Positions 51,043-64,000 of a stretch of 64,000 nucleotides of DNA are shown here, one piece after another. Position 1 is the stretch's first letter, and each line of letters begins with the position of its first letter. The DNA lies in NCBI RefSeq assembly GCF_024679095.1, contig NC_066509.1:20919574-20983573 (forward strand). The letters are read 5' to 3'. Origin of the DNA: Eriocheir sinensis (lineage: Eukaryota; Arthropoda; Malacostraca; Decapoda; Varunidae). The position numbers were made by a program, and so were the translations under genes. The notes under the pieces are model-generated. The model was not told the DNA's origin. It did not search any database and worked only from the letters and a program-made list of their open reading frames with translations.

Positions 51043-52250
51043 TCAATAAATCGGGCCCCACATTATCCTCCCCGGCCATATGACGACACGGTACCTGTAG
51101 GCCAGTAGACCCAAGACCCATTTCAACATCCGGACGATATCCTGCTGAATCGTTGAAGTACAGCCAGGCGGGGTGGAGAATACATCCCGGTTGTCCATAA
51201 GTGGTTTATCGAGGGGAAGTTCAGTGGAGCTGGCGTCAGGTGATGGCTTCTCCACTACGGGAACGGGGCTGACAAGAGGTCCTTTCGTAGCTGGTGGAGA
51301 CAAGGGTCCAACGAGGTCGATGGCAACTTGGGGAAGAAGTTCTGTAACGACAGGTAAGGATTGGAGGGAGACAGGACGTACACGACCTCTCCCCGACATC
51401 CGTTGGCACTTATCACAGGAACGACAGTAAGCACGGATGTCGACTCCTATACCTGACCAGAAGAAATGCTGAAAGATCTTTATCTCCATCTTATGACGAG
51501 AGGAATGTCCGCCCAAGGGACTCTCATGAGCCGAGGAGAGGATGATTTGACGGGTAACCCTTGGCACAACTAGACAGTGTTGGCCTACCTTATTGGAAAG
51601 CGGGGAGGTGGGCACTTTCTGTAGAGAAGCCCGTTGCGATACAGGTACTGGAAGGAGGATCCGTTCCTTGCTTTGTCGACGTGTTCAGATGAGGCTTTCT
51701 GCCGTATTGCTGCTAAGGAGGCACATGAGGCTTGAAGCTGGGAGAAGTCTTGAGGGGCTACTGAAGGAGGTAGAGGTTCCGGAAGAACAAGCGGATGAAG
51801 CCTCTTCAACCTACCAGCACGAGTGGTAACGGCGTGAGCCTGAATGACTGCAGGGGACGTCGGAACACGAGGCGTAGAAGTCCCTCGCGTCAACTTTGAA
51901 GATGAGGATGTTCTGGAAGAATCAGATGGAGATTGAGAAGAATCAGAGCCATGGGGATCCCTTACCCCAGGGACGTTTCCGAGGAGGGCCCCAACAAACT
52001 TAATAGGAGCTCGTACCACCTCAGTCCAACCGGTGAAGTAGGGGCAGGTTAATTGGCACCTCACCACGGTAAACTTGTCGAGCCGTCCTAGGTAGTCAGC
52101 AAGGGAGGCCCTTGGACAACTCTCAACATCTACATCAGGTAGTAAGTCTTCAGAGACGATCACACAGGAACAGCCAGTATCCCTGATGATATTGGAGCTC
52201 CAAGACCCATTAAGTGTGTCCGAAACGGAAAACTTCGGGACACTTGTCAC
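51043..52250 (-). pseudogene. pol remnant: protease, integrase zinc finger, pre-RT linker
   Basis: The aspartic protease shows IIRDTGCSCVIVSEDLL (DTG active site). A linker with AVTTRAGRLKRLHPLVLPEP follows, then DFSQLQASCASLAAIRQKAS and LYRNGLLYRKC. A one-base frameshift near 51600 leads to the HHCC integrase zinc finger (SSAHESPLGGH ... YCRSCDKCQRMSG) and the start of the catalytic domain (VAIDLVGPLSPPATKG), including its first Asp. Then the sequence jumps to a segment with NRDVFSTPPGCTSTIQQDI, which in related elements precedes the RT. The core integrase, RT and RNase H are absent. The order protease, integrase, pre-RT linker suggests the Gmr1-like arrangement with integrase upstream of RT. 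Confidence 0.75.
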
Positions 52251-53424
52251 TAAGGCAAAAGCCTACCTGATAAGATGGTTTAGCAGGCTCGATATCTTTG
52301 AAGGCGCGGGGATTCTTCGGGCAGTGCGGACGTAGATGGCCTTCCTCCCCGCATTGGTGACACCTCAGGGTTGCTGTTCTGGGCTGGGCAGAGGTCTTGG
52401 CGGAGGCTCCCGGAGCGAACTCCGAAGATTTCGTGGGCGAAACAACCTTAGAGGGGTCTCGGGAACTAGGAGATAAAGCTTTCGGGTAGGTGTTGCGGGC
52501 AGACGACCAGTCGTCGGCAAGTCTCACTGCGTCGGGAAGATGTTTCGGCCGGCGCTAATTGATGAAGATCCTCAAATCTGGGGTGAGATTAGTTAGAAAC
52601 TGATCCAGGAGCATAAACTCTCGGAGCTCTTAATAAGTGCAGGGGGCGTCAGAGGCTTCCAACCACGCCTGGAACAACCGAGTCAGGTGGATGGAGAACT
52701 GCTGGTAGTTCTCCCCAACTCTAATCCTGGCGTGCCGGAAGTCTTGACGATAGGTGTCCGCCGTCTTACTAAATCCCGTGAAGAGAGCTTTCTTCAAAAA
52801 AGCGTAATATTCGGTAAAGTCATCTGACAGAGAAGTATACAATTCAGTGGCCTTACCCGTGAGGAGAAAACCCAACCTCGCAGCGTAGCTTTCCTTGTCG
52901 ATTCGCAGAAGCTCAGCCACCCTTTCAAAGCGGACGAGGTAGTTGTTGATATCCTCTCCCTCTTGGTAGGTGGGCAATTTCGGTCCTCTCACGTTCTCGC
53001 AGGAAGGAGAAGCCGTTCTCCCCTGCTCGACGACACGGGCGAGTTCTATTTATTTTTCCACTTGCATCTTTGCCAGTTGGAACTCTCTCTCGGCAAGGAG
53101 ACGCTTTTCTTCTCTCTCAGCAGCCTCTTCTTTCTCCCTCTCAGCTATGAGACGCTTTTCCTCTCTCTCGGCAAGGAGACGTTTATCTTCTCTCTCTGCA
53201 GCCCGCTCTTCTGTCTCCCTCTCGGCCAGGAGGCGCTTCTCTTCTTTCTCCCTCTCTGCAAGGAGACGTTTTTCCTCTCTCTTGGCAAGGGGGCGTTTTT
53301 CCTCTCTCTCGGCAGCTCGCTCGTCCCTCTCGATGGCTTGCTGCTGGACGACGTAGCGATGGAGATCCTCACCCTCCAGCCCCAAGGCTACAGCCTGAGC
53401 TTTAAACACCTCAAAGCTGGACAT
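52240..53424 (-). pseudogene. gag of the LTR element (broken)
   Basis: This is the structural capsid/nucleocapsid polyprotein. From Met at 53424 (MSSFEVFKAQAVALGLEG) it has a long Glu/Arg/Lys-rich coiled coil of about 90 residues built on repeated EEKRLLAERE units. After TAA at 53050 the same frame carries the capsid-like segment (YLVRFERVAELLRID, LTGKATELYTSLSD). TAA at 52630 and TAG near 52556 follow, then the zinc knuckle CHQCGEEGHLRPHC. A frameshift near 52245 leads into the protease. All stops are simple in-frame nonsense changes. Confidence 0.82.
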
Positions 53425-53904
53425 GATTAATATGGACAACAAAGCAAAAAAGTATAAACCCAACAGACAGTGACAGATAAGACCCAATAAAGAACAACAA
53501 AGAAAAATATCAATTAGAAGCATGAAACCAGACAAAGAACAAAACCCAACAACAAAACAAGACCAAGAAAATGCAACACAGAACCAAAACAAACGTGAAG
53601 AACCAAAACACAAAAGGAAACAAGGAAGAAAAATTAGCAAAAAACCCTGCAAAAAGGGTACTAAGGGGCGTAGAAGCCCACCCAATACTCAAACGAGTGA
53701 TTGGGTAATAAGGGCAGCACAAGGGCTGAAAAAGTGCTATGGCAGCACCAAAATAATCCCACCGTGGGCATACAACAGCCCAAAAGAACGGTGAAGGATT
53801 AAACACTCACTTCCGGGCCGCAGACAGCAAGTGGCGCGCAAAGGCGACTTAACAAGCCAACCCTTCCGATTAGCAGTTGACCCAATCCTGGCGAGGTCGC
53901 CACA

Positions 53905-54538
53905 TGTCAAGGTTCCAGTGTTTGGTGCTGTAATCGGAAGGGATAACAAACAACAAGATAAATGGTTAGACACCAGTTTACTTTAAATAAGGTAGAAACC
54001 CCAAAACAGCCTCACAATCTGAAGTCTCCAACACGAAGGCTTCAGCACGCCGGACTCAGCAATGACCCGTTGCACGGCTTCTTCCTCTTCTGGGCGTCTC
54101 GTCCAGAGTGGCAATGACGAGGCAGCACAGCTTCGTCCTTGAAGTGGTGTAGACGTGGTAGACGAGGGAGGCGCAGGAGGAGAAGGGGCGTCAGGTTCAC
54201 GGCAGTAACGGGAGTCCAAGGCGTGGAGAGGGGAGAGGTAAGGCACCCAGAACGAGCCCACGGTATCTGAGTTAACCCGAGTGAGAGCAGGGCTTGGAAC
54301 CGGAGTAGAATCAAGTGTTCAGAGCGAGGCCCGGCGTTGGCGCCCACCAAGTCGCCTCCCACAGCGGGTTGAGAAGCCTCGGTGGTTCAGTCGACCGAGG
54401 CGTCGAACGGCGTCAGGCGAACGAGCAGCGGGAGTGTAGCAGGTGGTTCGCTGCGCCTCGGTCGTTGAACGGCAAGATGCTGGCGGGCGGTAGGAGTACC
54501 CCGGTCGTTCGCCTGCTAAGTTGGTAGTTGCCCTCACA
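53905..54538 (-). repeat. 5' LTR
   Basis: Same termini as the 3' LTR. It carries a small duplication (GTGGTAGAC near 54153) absent from the partner. Confidence 0.9.
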
Positions 54539-55274
54539 CTGTTCCAGAGTTTACCAGATAAGGGGATGAAAGAATGGAGATGCTGGTTAACTCTTGCATA
54601 AGGGGTCTGGACAGTATAGGGATGAGTATGAGTAGAAAGCCGTGTGCAGCGGGACCGCGGGAGGCGGGAAGGCATGCAGTTAGCAATTTCAGAAAGCAGT
54701 CAGCATGGTAATATCGAGTAAAAAAGTATAGAAAAAGGAAACTATATAATAAACAACAAATTAGGTAACATTTGTACATATAACAGTTAGGGTCATTTCT
54801 TTTACTCTATTAGCATCATTATTCCCCTTCTTTGTACTCACACAACTCGTTTTCACTCTCCTCTGGTTTGCACTCCCCTTCATTAACTCATTTCCACCTG
54901 CACTCGCTCACCCACTCATCCTCTCGTCCCCAGTCACTCACTCTCCTCGCTTATCATCGCGGCCCACACCTGTGTTCACTCCGGGCTTCGGTGCTGCTTC
55001 AGAAATATTTAATGACTGTTAAGTCTGGATGGTCGTCTGTTATAATCTGTACCGATGCCTGTCTGTCTCTGTCTCTCTGTCTCTTTGCGTGTATGACTAT
55101 TTGTCTCTCCTTTTTGTGTGTTTCTGTATTTCCTTGCCTGCGCATAACGTTTTCTTTCCATCTGTTACTTCTTATCTCTCCTCCCGTTATTCCTTATTTG
55201 TGTAAGCTTTTGTCTTTGTCTGTCTGTGCATGTCTCTTTATCAGTCTTGTTTATCTTGTGTATGTGTTTGTCTG

Positions 55275-55278
<4 letters not shown>

Positions 55279-55310
<32 letters not shown>

Positions 55311-55314
55311 GTGG

Positions 55315-55387
<73 letters not shown>

Positions 55388-55775
55388 GTGTCTGAGTATC
55401 TCTCTTTGTATCTTTCTTTTTTCTTTATTCTGTGCGACTACTTCGATACACACAAAAAAACTAAAAAATCACAAAAATAAACAAAAACAACAACAACAAC
55501 TACTACTACTACTACTACTACTACAACTACTAGAAATAATAATACTCCTGCTAGTAATAATACTTATAATATTACAGCTACAGTAAGAAAAATAAAAACA
55601 CCGACCATTAGCACAACATACAGACATTCCTAATCAAGTGACACAGTATAAAGCTGTCAGAATATAATGTAACTCCTATTCTTTCGGCCGATGATAGGTG
55701 GCGGCGGTGATCGTTCCGTTTGGCGCGAACACGAGGCGGATTACCGTGTTACTCGTGTGTTAATAGCGAGGCGGT

Positions 55776-55840
<65 letters not shown>
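55279..55840. repeat. (CT)n, (CTA)n and (GA)n arrays
   Basis: (CT)n at 55279-55309 and 55317-55384, (CTA)n at 55498-55530 and (GA)n at 55778-55840. No gene is seen between 54690 and 56150. Confidence 0.95.
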
Positions 55841-55844
<4 letters not shown>

Positions 55845-56149
55845 GTCTGACATGGTGGATATAGACTTTAAGGTTTCAGATCTAAAGAAACTGGAATTGA
55901 GTTGATTACTGGGGTTTAGAAGAAAGAGCCTGCTCACACACACACACACAAAAAAAAATTAAATGAGGAGATAAAAAGAGTGAAATTGATGGACAGAAAA
56001 AAAAAATATGAAACGTTCACGCACACTCACACTGACAAGAAGAATGAAAAGGCAAACGGAGATAAACTGATGGACATACAAAGACAGAATGGAAGAAAAA
56101 AAATAAAGAGAAAGAACAGGTGTAACAGGTGGGCATGATAACTTAGCGA

Positions 56150-56340
56150 GCATCATTATTACGAAGCGTTCCGAGCACCAGGCGACGCGCCACACAGGCG
56201 TCTCGTGTCTTCCGTGCCTCCGTCCCTTCCTAAGCCACTCAGCGCGGCGCGGTGAAAAAGCGTCGCCTGTTTGTCACCCGGGTCGCGGCACACGGCGGGA
56301 GGGAGCGGCGCTGTCCGCCACACCCACAGCGGTGATGCAG
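56150..56340. other. GC- and CpG-rich island
   Basis: Dense in GCGCGGCG, GACGCG and CGGCGGGAGGGAGCGGCG within AT-rich surroundings. It could be a promoter or untranslated exon. No coding frame is recognisable. Confidence 0.3.
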
Positions 56341-56653
56341 ATTATTTACTTCGGAATCTGACACGACTCTCATTAATAATTATCCTGCCTTGTTCTTGAT
56401 ATCTGCTCTTATTATTATTATTTATTTTGATAATGATTATTAATTTTTTTTCAATTTCGATGAGCAAGATAACTCATTTTGCAGTTGATGATTCCCTGTT
56501 TATTACAGAATGACTCGTTTCTGTAGTCTGTATTTGTATTGAAAAAAAATGTGTGGGTTATAATTATACTCTGCTGGACAATCATTGCAACTAAAAAACA
56601 TCACTATCATATCGTAATCATAAATGTTGATTTATCACTTTTTTTTTTGTAGC

Positions 56654-56724
56654 GACGGGACAAATTCGTGGCTACACCGTGTAGCAGCGACGGGCCAAAT
56701 TTGTGCCATGATATTTACCCCCCC

Positions 56725-56760
<36 letters not shown>

Positions 56761-57100
56761 TTGCAGCCTATTGCGCCGGTAGGCTTCTTCCCGGTGGATC
56801 CTGATGGTCGGTCCAAGGCTTCTTTCCGGTAGGTCCTGATGGTCGGCCCAGCCCGTTCTGGCGCAGGCGAGTGTTTATAGTGGCGCCATCTTGCATTGGC
56901 TCATGCTGCCCTCCCAGAGCTCATCTTTGATCCTAGAATCTAGAGTCCGGGTTGATAGGTGGTCTTCTGGACAGTAGATGATACATAATAGATGATACAT
57001 AATCTGATCACAAATGCTTTGATATATATTATAAAATGGTTTGTGTAAGGAGTGATTTTTTCTCATTTTTCTTGCTTGGAGGGACCACTAAGAAACATGA
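56654..57100 (+). repeat. Dispersed repeat X, copy 2, split by a SINE
   Basis: The left part (56654-56727) has GGCCAAATTTGTG and CCCCCCAA. The right part (56975-57100) has a tandem 14-mer TAGATGATACATAA (twice), TGATCACAAATGCTTTGATA and TTTTTTCTCATTTTTC. In copy 1 (30748-30905) the two parts are contiguous. Confidence 0.78.
56728..56974 (-). mobile_element. tRNA-derived SINE, copy 2 (5'-truncated)
   Basis: A poly(T) of about 29 on the plus strand is the SINE tail. The body matches copy 3 and contains an internal duplication of about 33 bp (CCTGATGGTCGG twice). The sequence ends at GGACAG, so the tRNA-like head is missing. Confidence 0.8.
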
Positions 57101-57524
57101 TCCCCCTCTGCTACCGTTAAATACATTTCTACGCTGAATTCTTTCACAACCCCGTACCTCACTGATGATTTGCGGCGTGTTAATCAGAGTTACGTGACTT
57201 ATTAGTTGAAGGTGCATGTAACGAATTAGGAAGTAGTTGAATGTGCTGGAAAGTTGTATTCATTTTTATTTTTTTGGCTAAACTTATAACTGCGGCACAC
57301 TCGCGGCGTTACCAGAAAGGAGAGGCACGCGTCCACTCGATGTAATGACTGTTTGCAGGTAATGGATGACGACCGCCTCCACCTGTGTCTGTGTTTGGGA
57401 TCGTCGTGATAAAAGCGTGTTGGCTATTCTTATTATTAATTCAGTTCATCATACGATGTTTATTTAGTTATTTTTTGTAAATACTTATACTTAACAGTTG
57501 ATTCATATCAGCTTTTGTTTCTGC

Positions 57525-57715
57525 AGTGTTCTCGCCGGTATTTCTTCCTTCCTGCGACTTGAACGCCGTCAGGAGGGAGCATCAGGACAACTCTCCATCC
57601 TGACTTGGCAACACGTTTTCAATATTCTCTTTTTTCTTTTTTTTCGGAGCAGTGTTTTGTGGGCCTTTTTCTTCTCTTTCGTTGTGGCCTTGAATGGCTG
57701 TCACTGTAAAAAAAA
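57525..57715 (+). mobile_element. Jockey-like retrotransposon, 3' fragment H
   Basis: GTATTTCTTCC, CTGCGACTTGAACGCC and AGCATCAGGACAACTCTCC, then GGAGCAGTG and GTGGCCTTGAATGGCTGTC, ending ACTGTAAAAAAAAAG. Same order as the 3' ends of copies A-D. Confidence 0.72.
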
Positions 57716-58033
57716 AGTGATAAAATTTTCTTGTGTACTAAGCATATTTTTATTTATTCATTCATTCGTTTTTTCTTTTTTCATTCTCCAACAAAGATTT
57801 TTCTGCTTTAGTGTAGAGAACGTTCTTGCCTTTTTTTCATTCATCGTGTATAGGGAATCAATATGCTTCTTTACCGGGTTTATTGCGTTCATCGGGCACT
57901 GTTCTCCGTGCAATGGCCGCCTGTGGAGAAAGTTGAAACACTTAAAAGACTTGTGTTCCGTCACTTTGGCATAAACTTCCTTACTTCTGGTGGTTACTTT
58001 ATTAACCATTCCACAACTTTTTCTTTATGATGG

Positions 58034-61565
<3,532 letters not shown>

Positions 61566-61580
61566 CGACAGCTCCTCGCT

Positions 61581-61908
61581 TATTTTTTTTTACGTCTACG
61601 CCTATAGAGCCGGTAGGCTTGCTTGAGGGGCCTGGATGGTAGTCGGCCCCAGCCCGTCATGGCGCAGGCAAGTGTTTATGTGGCGCCATCTTCTCTTGGC
61701 TCATGCTGCCCCCCGGAACTCGTTCTTGATTAACTTGGACAGTTTCCTCTAGAGTCCGGGTTGATGGGTGGTCTTCAGGACAGCATGTGGGTAGTTTTAA
61801 GCCACTCGGCGGTGACCGAAAAATTTGAGGTGGTTGCGTGGGGACTCGAACTCGCGTCGTCCATCACGTGGTGATTGTGGGCCCAGCACGCTACCACTCA
61901 GCCTCGTA
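61581..61908 (-). mobile_element. tRNA-derived SINE, copy 3 (full length)
   Basis: The minus-strand 5' head (61908-61830) is tRNA-like: GCTGAGTGGTAGCGTGCTGG (A-box region) and GAGTTCGAGTCCCC (B box), the two internal RNA polymerase III promoter elements. The body holds GTCCTGAAGACCACCCATC, GAGTTCCGGGGGGCAGCATG and AGCCTACCGGCTC. It ends in an A-rich tail (plus strand TATTTTTTTTTA at 61581-61591). No protein. It moves with LINE machinery, and which LINE it uses is unknown. The head is the only intact one among the three copies here. Confidence 0.85.
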
Positions 61909-61954
61909 TTTATCTTTCTTTCCCTCCTCCGCTTCATCACCTGTCATAAACACT

Positions 61955-61980
61955 CTCTCTCTCTCTCTCTCTCTCTCTCT
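61955..61980. repeat. (CT)n at the 5' break of CR1-a copy 3
   Basis: About 13 CT units leading into TTCACAACCGTATTC of the element. Confidence 0.95.
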
Positions 61981-63487
61981 TCACAACCGTATTCAATATG
62001 TCCTTGCGACAAGGCATCGTCCCTTCAGATTGGAAAAAGGCTAACGTGACACCGATTTTCAAGAAAGGAGACAAAAAAGTACCAGGTAATTACAGGCCCA
62101 TTAGTCTAACTTCGGTTGTAGGTAAGCTACTTGAGGGCATAATTAGAGACAAAATTGTGAATTACCTTGAAAGCCACTCATTGATTGGGGACTCACAACA
62201 TGGCTTCCGGAACAAAAGATCCTGCCTATCAAACCTATTAACCTTTTATAACGACCTCTTCACTGTTTATGACGTAACCAAATCACTGGACGTAGTCTAT
62301 CTTGATTTCCAGAAAGCGTTTGATAAAGTCCCGCATCATAAATTACTTTACAAATTAAAGCAAATAGGTATTGACGGTCAAGTAAACCAATGGATCGCGA
62401 ATTGGTTGAGCAACAGACAACAAAGAGTAGTGATTGACGGATTTAACTCAGAGTGGGCGCCTGTCACTAGTGGCGTCCCTCAGGGCTCGGTCCTTGGCCC
62501 AGTGCTCTTCATTATTTACATCAACGACGTGGATGTTGGACTCAATAACCGCATTAGTAAATTTGCAGACGACACAAAGATTGGCAACTCGGTTCTCACT
62601 GACGAAGACAGGCAAAGCCTCCAAGAGGGTTTGCACAAAATTTCAGCTTGGTCGGATAGATGGGAGATGCCCTTTAACGTAGACAAGTGCCAGGTCCTTC
62701 AAGTTGGAACGAGGAATAAGAAGTTCGAATACGAAATGCGCGGCGTTAAACTCAAAAGCGTTCAATGCGTCAAAGACTTGGGGGTCAAAATCGCGTCAAA
62801 CCTCAAATTCTCACAGCAATGCATCGATGCAGCAAATAAAGCGAACAGAATGTTGGGCTTCATTAAAAGAAACTTTGTATTCAAGAATAAAGATGTAATA
62901 CTCTGCTCTACAACAGTTTAGTCAGACCCCACTTGGAATATGCGGTACAGTTTTGGTCTCCCACCATGCAAAGGATATTGCTAAATTAGAAGGTGTTCAG
63001 CGTCGGGCAACGAAAATTATCCCTTCCTTGCGCAACAAATCCTACGAAGAAAGGCTTTCTACCCTTAACATGTTCTCTCTTGAGAAACGAATCCTCCGAG
63101 GAAAACTGATCGAATGTTTTAAAATACTTAATGGTTTCACGAATGTAGACAGATCAACATTGTTTATGATCGATGACACTTTGCGCACGAGGAACAATGG
63201 CGTAAAACTCAGATGTAGACAAGTAAATTCAGACTGCACCAAATTTTTCTTCACCAACGTTGTAGTGCGAGAATGGAATAAGCTTCCACCGTCAGTGGTC
63301 CAGTGTAACACGATTGACTCCTTCAAAAATAAGCTCGACCGTCACTTCCTTCAACTTAATATCAACTAGAGTAGAAATGCAACGTTTTGGAGTCTTCTGA
63401 TTAATGTAAAATCACTTAGGTTTAAGGACAGACCCCCAAGTCTGGACCATGGGGTCTGTGTGGTCTGATTTTCTATGTAAATCTATG

Positions 63488-63492
<5 letters not shown>
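61981..63492 (+). mobile_element. CR1-a copy 3 (5'-truncated)
   Basis: Starts within the RT N-terminal region and runs to the 3' UTR (CAGACCCCCAAGTCTGG, then TGGTCTGATTTTC) and two tandem CTATGTAAAT decamers, followed by (CT)n. It is inverted relative to copy 2 and nearly identical over about 1.5 kb. Confidence 0.92.
61998..63369 (+). pseudogene. CR1-a copy 3 reverse transcriptase and C-terminal domain
   Basis: The open frame 61998-62921 covers SDWKKANVTPIFKKGDKK, NYRPISLTSVVGKLLE, motif A VVYLDFQKAFDKVPHHK, motif [16 protein letters not shown], motif C KFADDTKIG and CVKDLGVKIASNLKFS. All RT catalytic residues are present. A short deletion near 62905 shifts the frame, and a second change near 62960 leads to 62953-63369 with KDIAKLEGVQRRATKI, SYEERLSTLNMFSLEKR and TKFFFTNVVVREWNKLPPS, ending at the natural stop. 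The upstream part of ORF2 is missing. Confidence 0.88.

Positions 63493-63521
<29 letters not shown>
63493..63521. repeat. (CT)n at the 3' end of CR1-a copy 3
   Basis: About 14 CT units directly following ATGTAAAT. Confidence 0.95.
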
Positions 63522-63523
<2 letters not shown>

Positions 63524-64000
63524 GTATTTGCAAGTGTTTAGATATCATGTATTTTTGTTCCTTTCAATTGCTGTTTTACCTTTTTTTCAATTCCTTTCAT
63601 ATTCCTTTGTTGTACAGTTTCACTTTCCCGTTTTCGGTATTTTTGTTTCTCATATTTTTTGGCTGTTTTTTTTTTTCATATGTTTGCCGCTGCGTTCTTT
63701 TATTCTCATATATTTCACGTGTCTATTTTTACGTCCCTGACCTTTATTTCATTCGTTGCAATTCCATCCTCTTTTATTGATATTTTTTTCATGAGCCGGA
63801 CACAGTTTTTTCTTTTGTTGTTGTGGAATCACTTTATACATTCCTTAAACTCGTAATTTTTTTCCAGTATGTATTTTTCCTGTTTTTATCTATCCTTCAC
63901 TGATTTCTTTTCATTTATTATTTCCCTACTTCTTCCTTCCGTCCTTCCTTCCTTGTCCTCTATTGATTTTTTTTTATTGACTTCTTCCTTCCGTCCTTCC
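63522..64000. other. T-rich sequence, no gene seen
   Basis: Long T runs and TTCCTTCCG words to the end of the window. Open frames rich in Phe/Leu/Ser are composition artefacts. Confidence 0.6.

Larger units (their letters stand above)
50271..54538 (-). mobile_element. Gypsy-type LTR retrotransposon with large internal deletions
   Basis: Two direct LTRs of about 632-634 bp (TG...CA ends on the minus strand) flank gag, protease and integrase zinc-finger sequence on the minus strand. The 5' LTR is followed (plus-strand left of 53905) by TGGCGACCTCGCCAGG, a candidate primer-binding site. Flanks AACAG/AACCG form an imperfect 5-bp duplication. Total 4.27 kb. The integrase core and the RT/RNase H are missing. 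Confidence 0.88.
50080..54685 (-). mobile_element. Jockey-like retrotransposon, copy F, split by an LTR element
   Basis: Its 5' part (minus strand, 54685-54539) encodes MPSRLPRSRCTRLSTHTHPY and HSFIPLSGKLWN. The part continuing at 50270-50080 encodes the [15 protein letters not shown] end (CCTCCTGCCTATGAC), then a 3' UTR with TAGCGGGC and a T-run. The two halves join at the codons after GGAAC, where the LTR retrotransposon is inserted. Confidence 0.82.

Noticed and set aside
50271..54538. Endogenous retrovirus with envelope
   Set aside because: No envelope-like frame is present between the pol remnant and the 3' LTR. The gag/protease/integrase pieces fit a Gypsy-type retrotransposon.
61830..61908. 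Standalone tRNA gene
   Set aside because: A- and B-box-like sequences are present, but the sequence continues into a body shared with two other loci and ends in an A-rich tail, so it is a SINE head.

Overview
This window looks like a eukaryotic, probably decapod crustacean (crab-like) genome segment made almost entirely of transposable elements and simple repeats. The organism is an inference. It rests on the very high density of long (AC)n, (CT)n and (AT)n arrays, the mix of CR1-like, jockey-like, RTE-like and R2-like non-LTR retrotransposons, the tRNA-derived SINE, and the absence of any compact or operon-like gene organisation. I recognise no conventional multi-exon host gene, no rRNA, no standalone tRNA gene and no CRISPR array. 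By eye, microsatellites occupy roughly 4 kb (6-7 %) of the window. Long purine-only or pyrimidine-only stretches occupy several kb more.

Layout. 0-4 kb: non-coding, with an (AC)n array, degenerate CAGGTRAGG-type repeats and a G-rich tract. 4.1-8.1 kb: a minus-strand R2-like retrotransposon with a restriction-like endonuclease, lying between two (CTA)n arrays and split by a plus-strand jockey-like copy (A). 8.8-12.7 kb: a near full-length minus-strand CR1-like element with zinc-finger and esterase ORF1, AP endonuclease and RT (CR1-a copy 1). 12.7-13.6 kb: purine minisatellite. 13.7-15.4 kb: jockey-like copy B. 17.9-20.9 kb: a second CR1 family (CR1-b) with a nearly open ORF2. 21.2-21.9 kb: truncated CR1-a copy 4. 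21.9-25.5 kb: a different jockey-like element on the plus strand. 26.26-26.32 kb: a 30-bp perfect hairpin. 28.1-29.7 kb: RTE-like element. 30.2-32.8 kb: a segment bounded by inverted 51-bp ends that holds AT arrays and jockey-like copy C. 33.7-34.3 kb: G-rich minisatellite. 36.66-38.92 kb: a TIR-bounded DNA element with one intact 552-codon ORF, the only intact long gene in the window. 39-41.1 kb: CT, pyrimidine, purine, GA and CA arrays in succession. 41.1-44.2 kb: jockey-like copy D, flanked by (AC)n on both sides. 45.8-47.0 kb: compound arrays around jockey-like copy E. 48.3-50.0 kb: purine tract. 50.1-54.7 kb: a deleted Gypsy-type LTR retrotransposon nested in a minus-strand jockey-like copy (F). 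56.6-57.1 kb: a dispersed repeat split by a SINE. 58.1-61.4 kb (minus) and 62.0-63.5 kb (plus): CR1-a copies 2 and 3 as an inverted pair around a tRNA-derived SINE, each copy bounded on both sides by (CT)n in element orientation.

How the parts relate. The elements are nested in one another, which gives a relative history: jockey A is younger than the R2-like element, the LTR element is younger than jockey F, and a SINE is younger than dispersed repeat X. The most striking pattern is that retrotransposons of three unrelated clades sit inside microsatellites of matching type and strand. The R2-like element lies in (TAG)n, CR1-a in (CT)n and jockey-like copies in (AC)n or (AT)n. At three 5' junctions of CR1-a the element meets the array at a CTC/GAG trinucleotide. 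The second notable item is the 552-residue protein. Its N-terminal Cys pairs, RNase H-like strand pattern and flanking ~93-bp terminal inverted repeats suggest a transposase of a poorly described DNA transposon. All non-LTR and LTR copies carry stops, frameshifts or deletions and are probably inactive.
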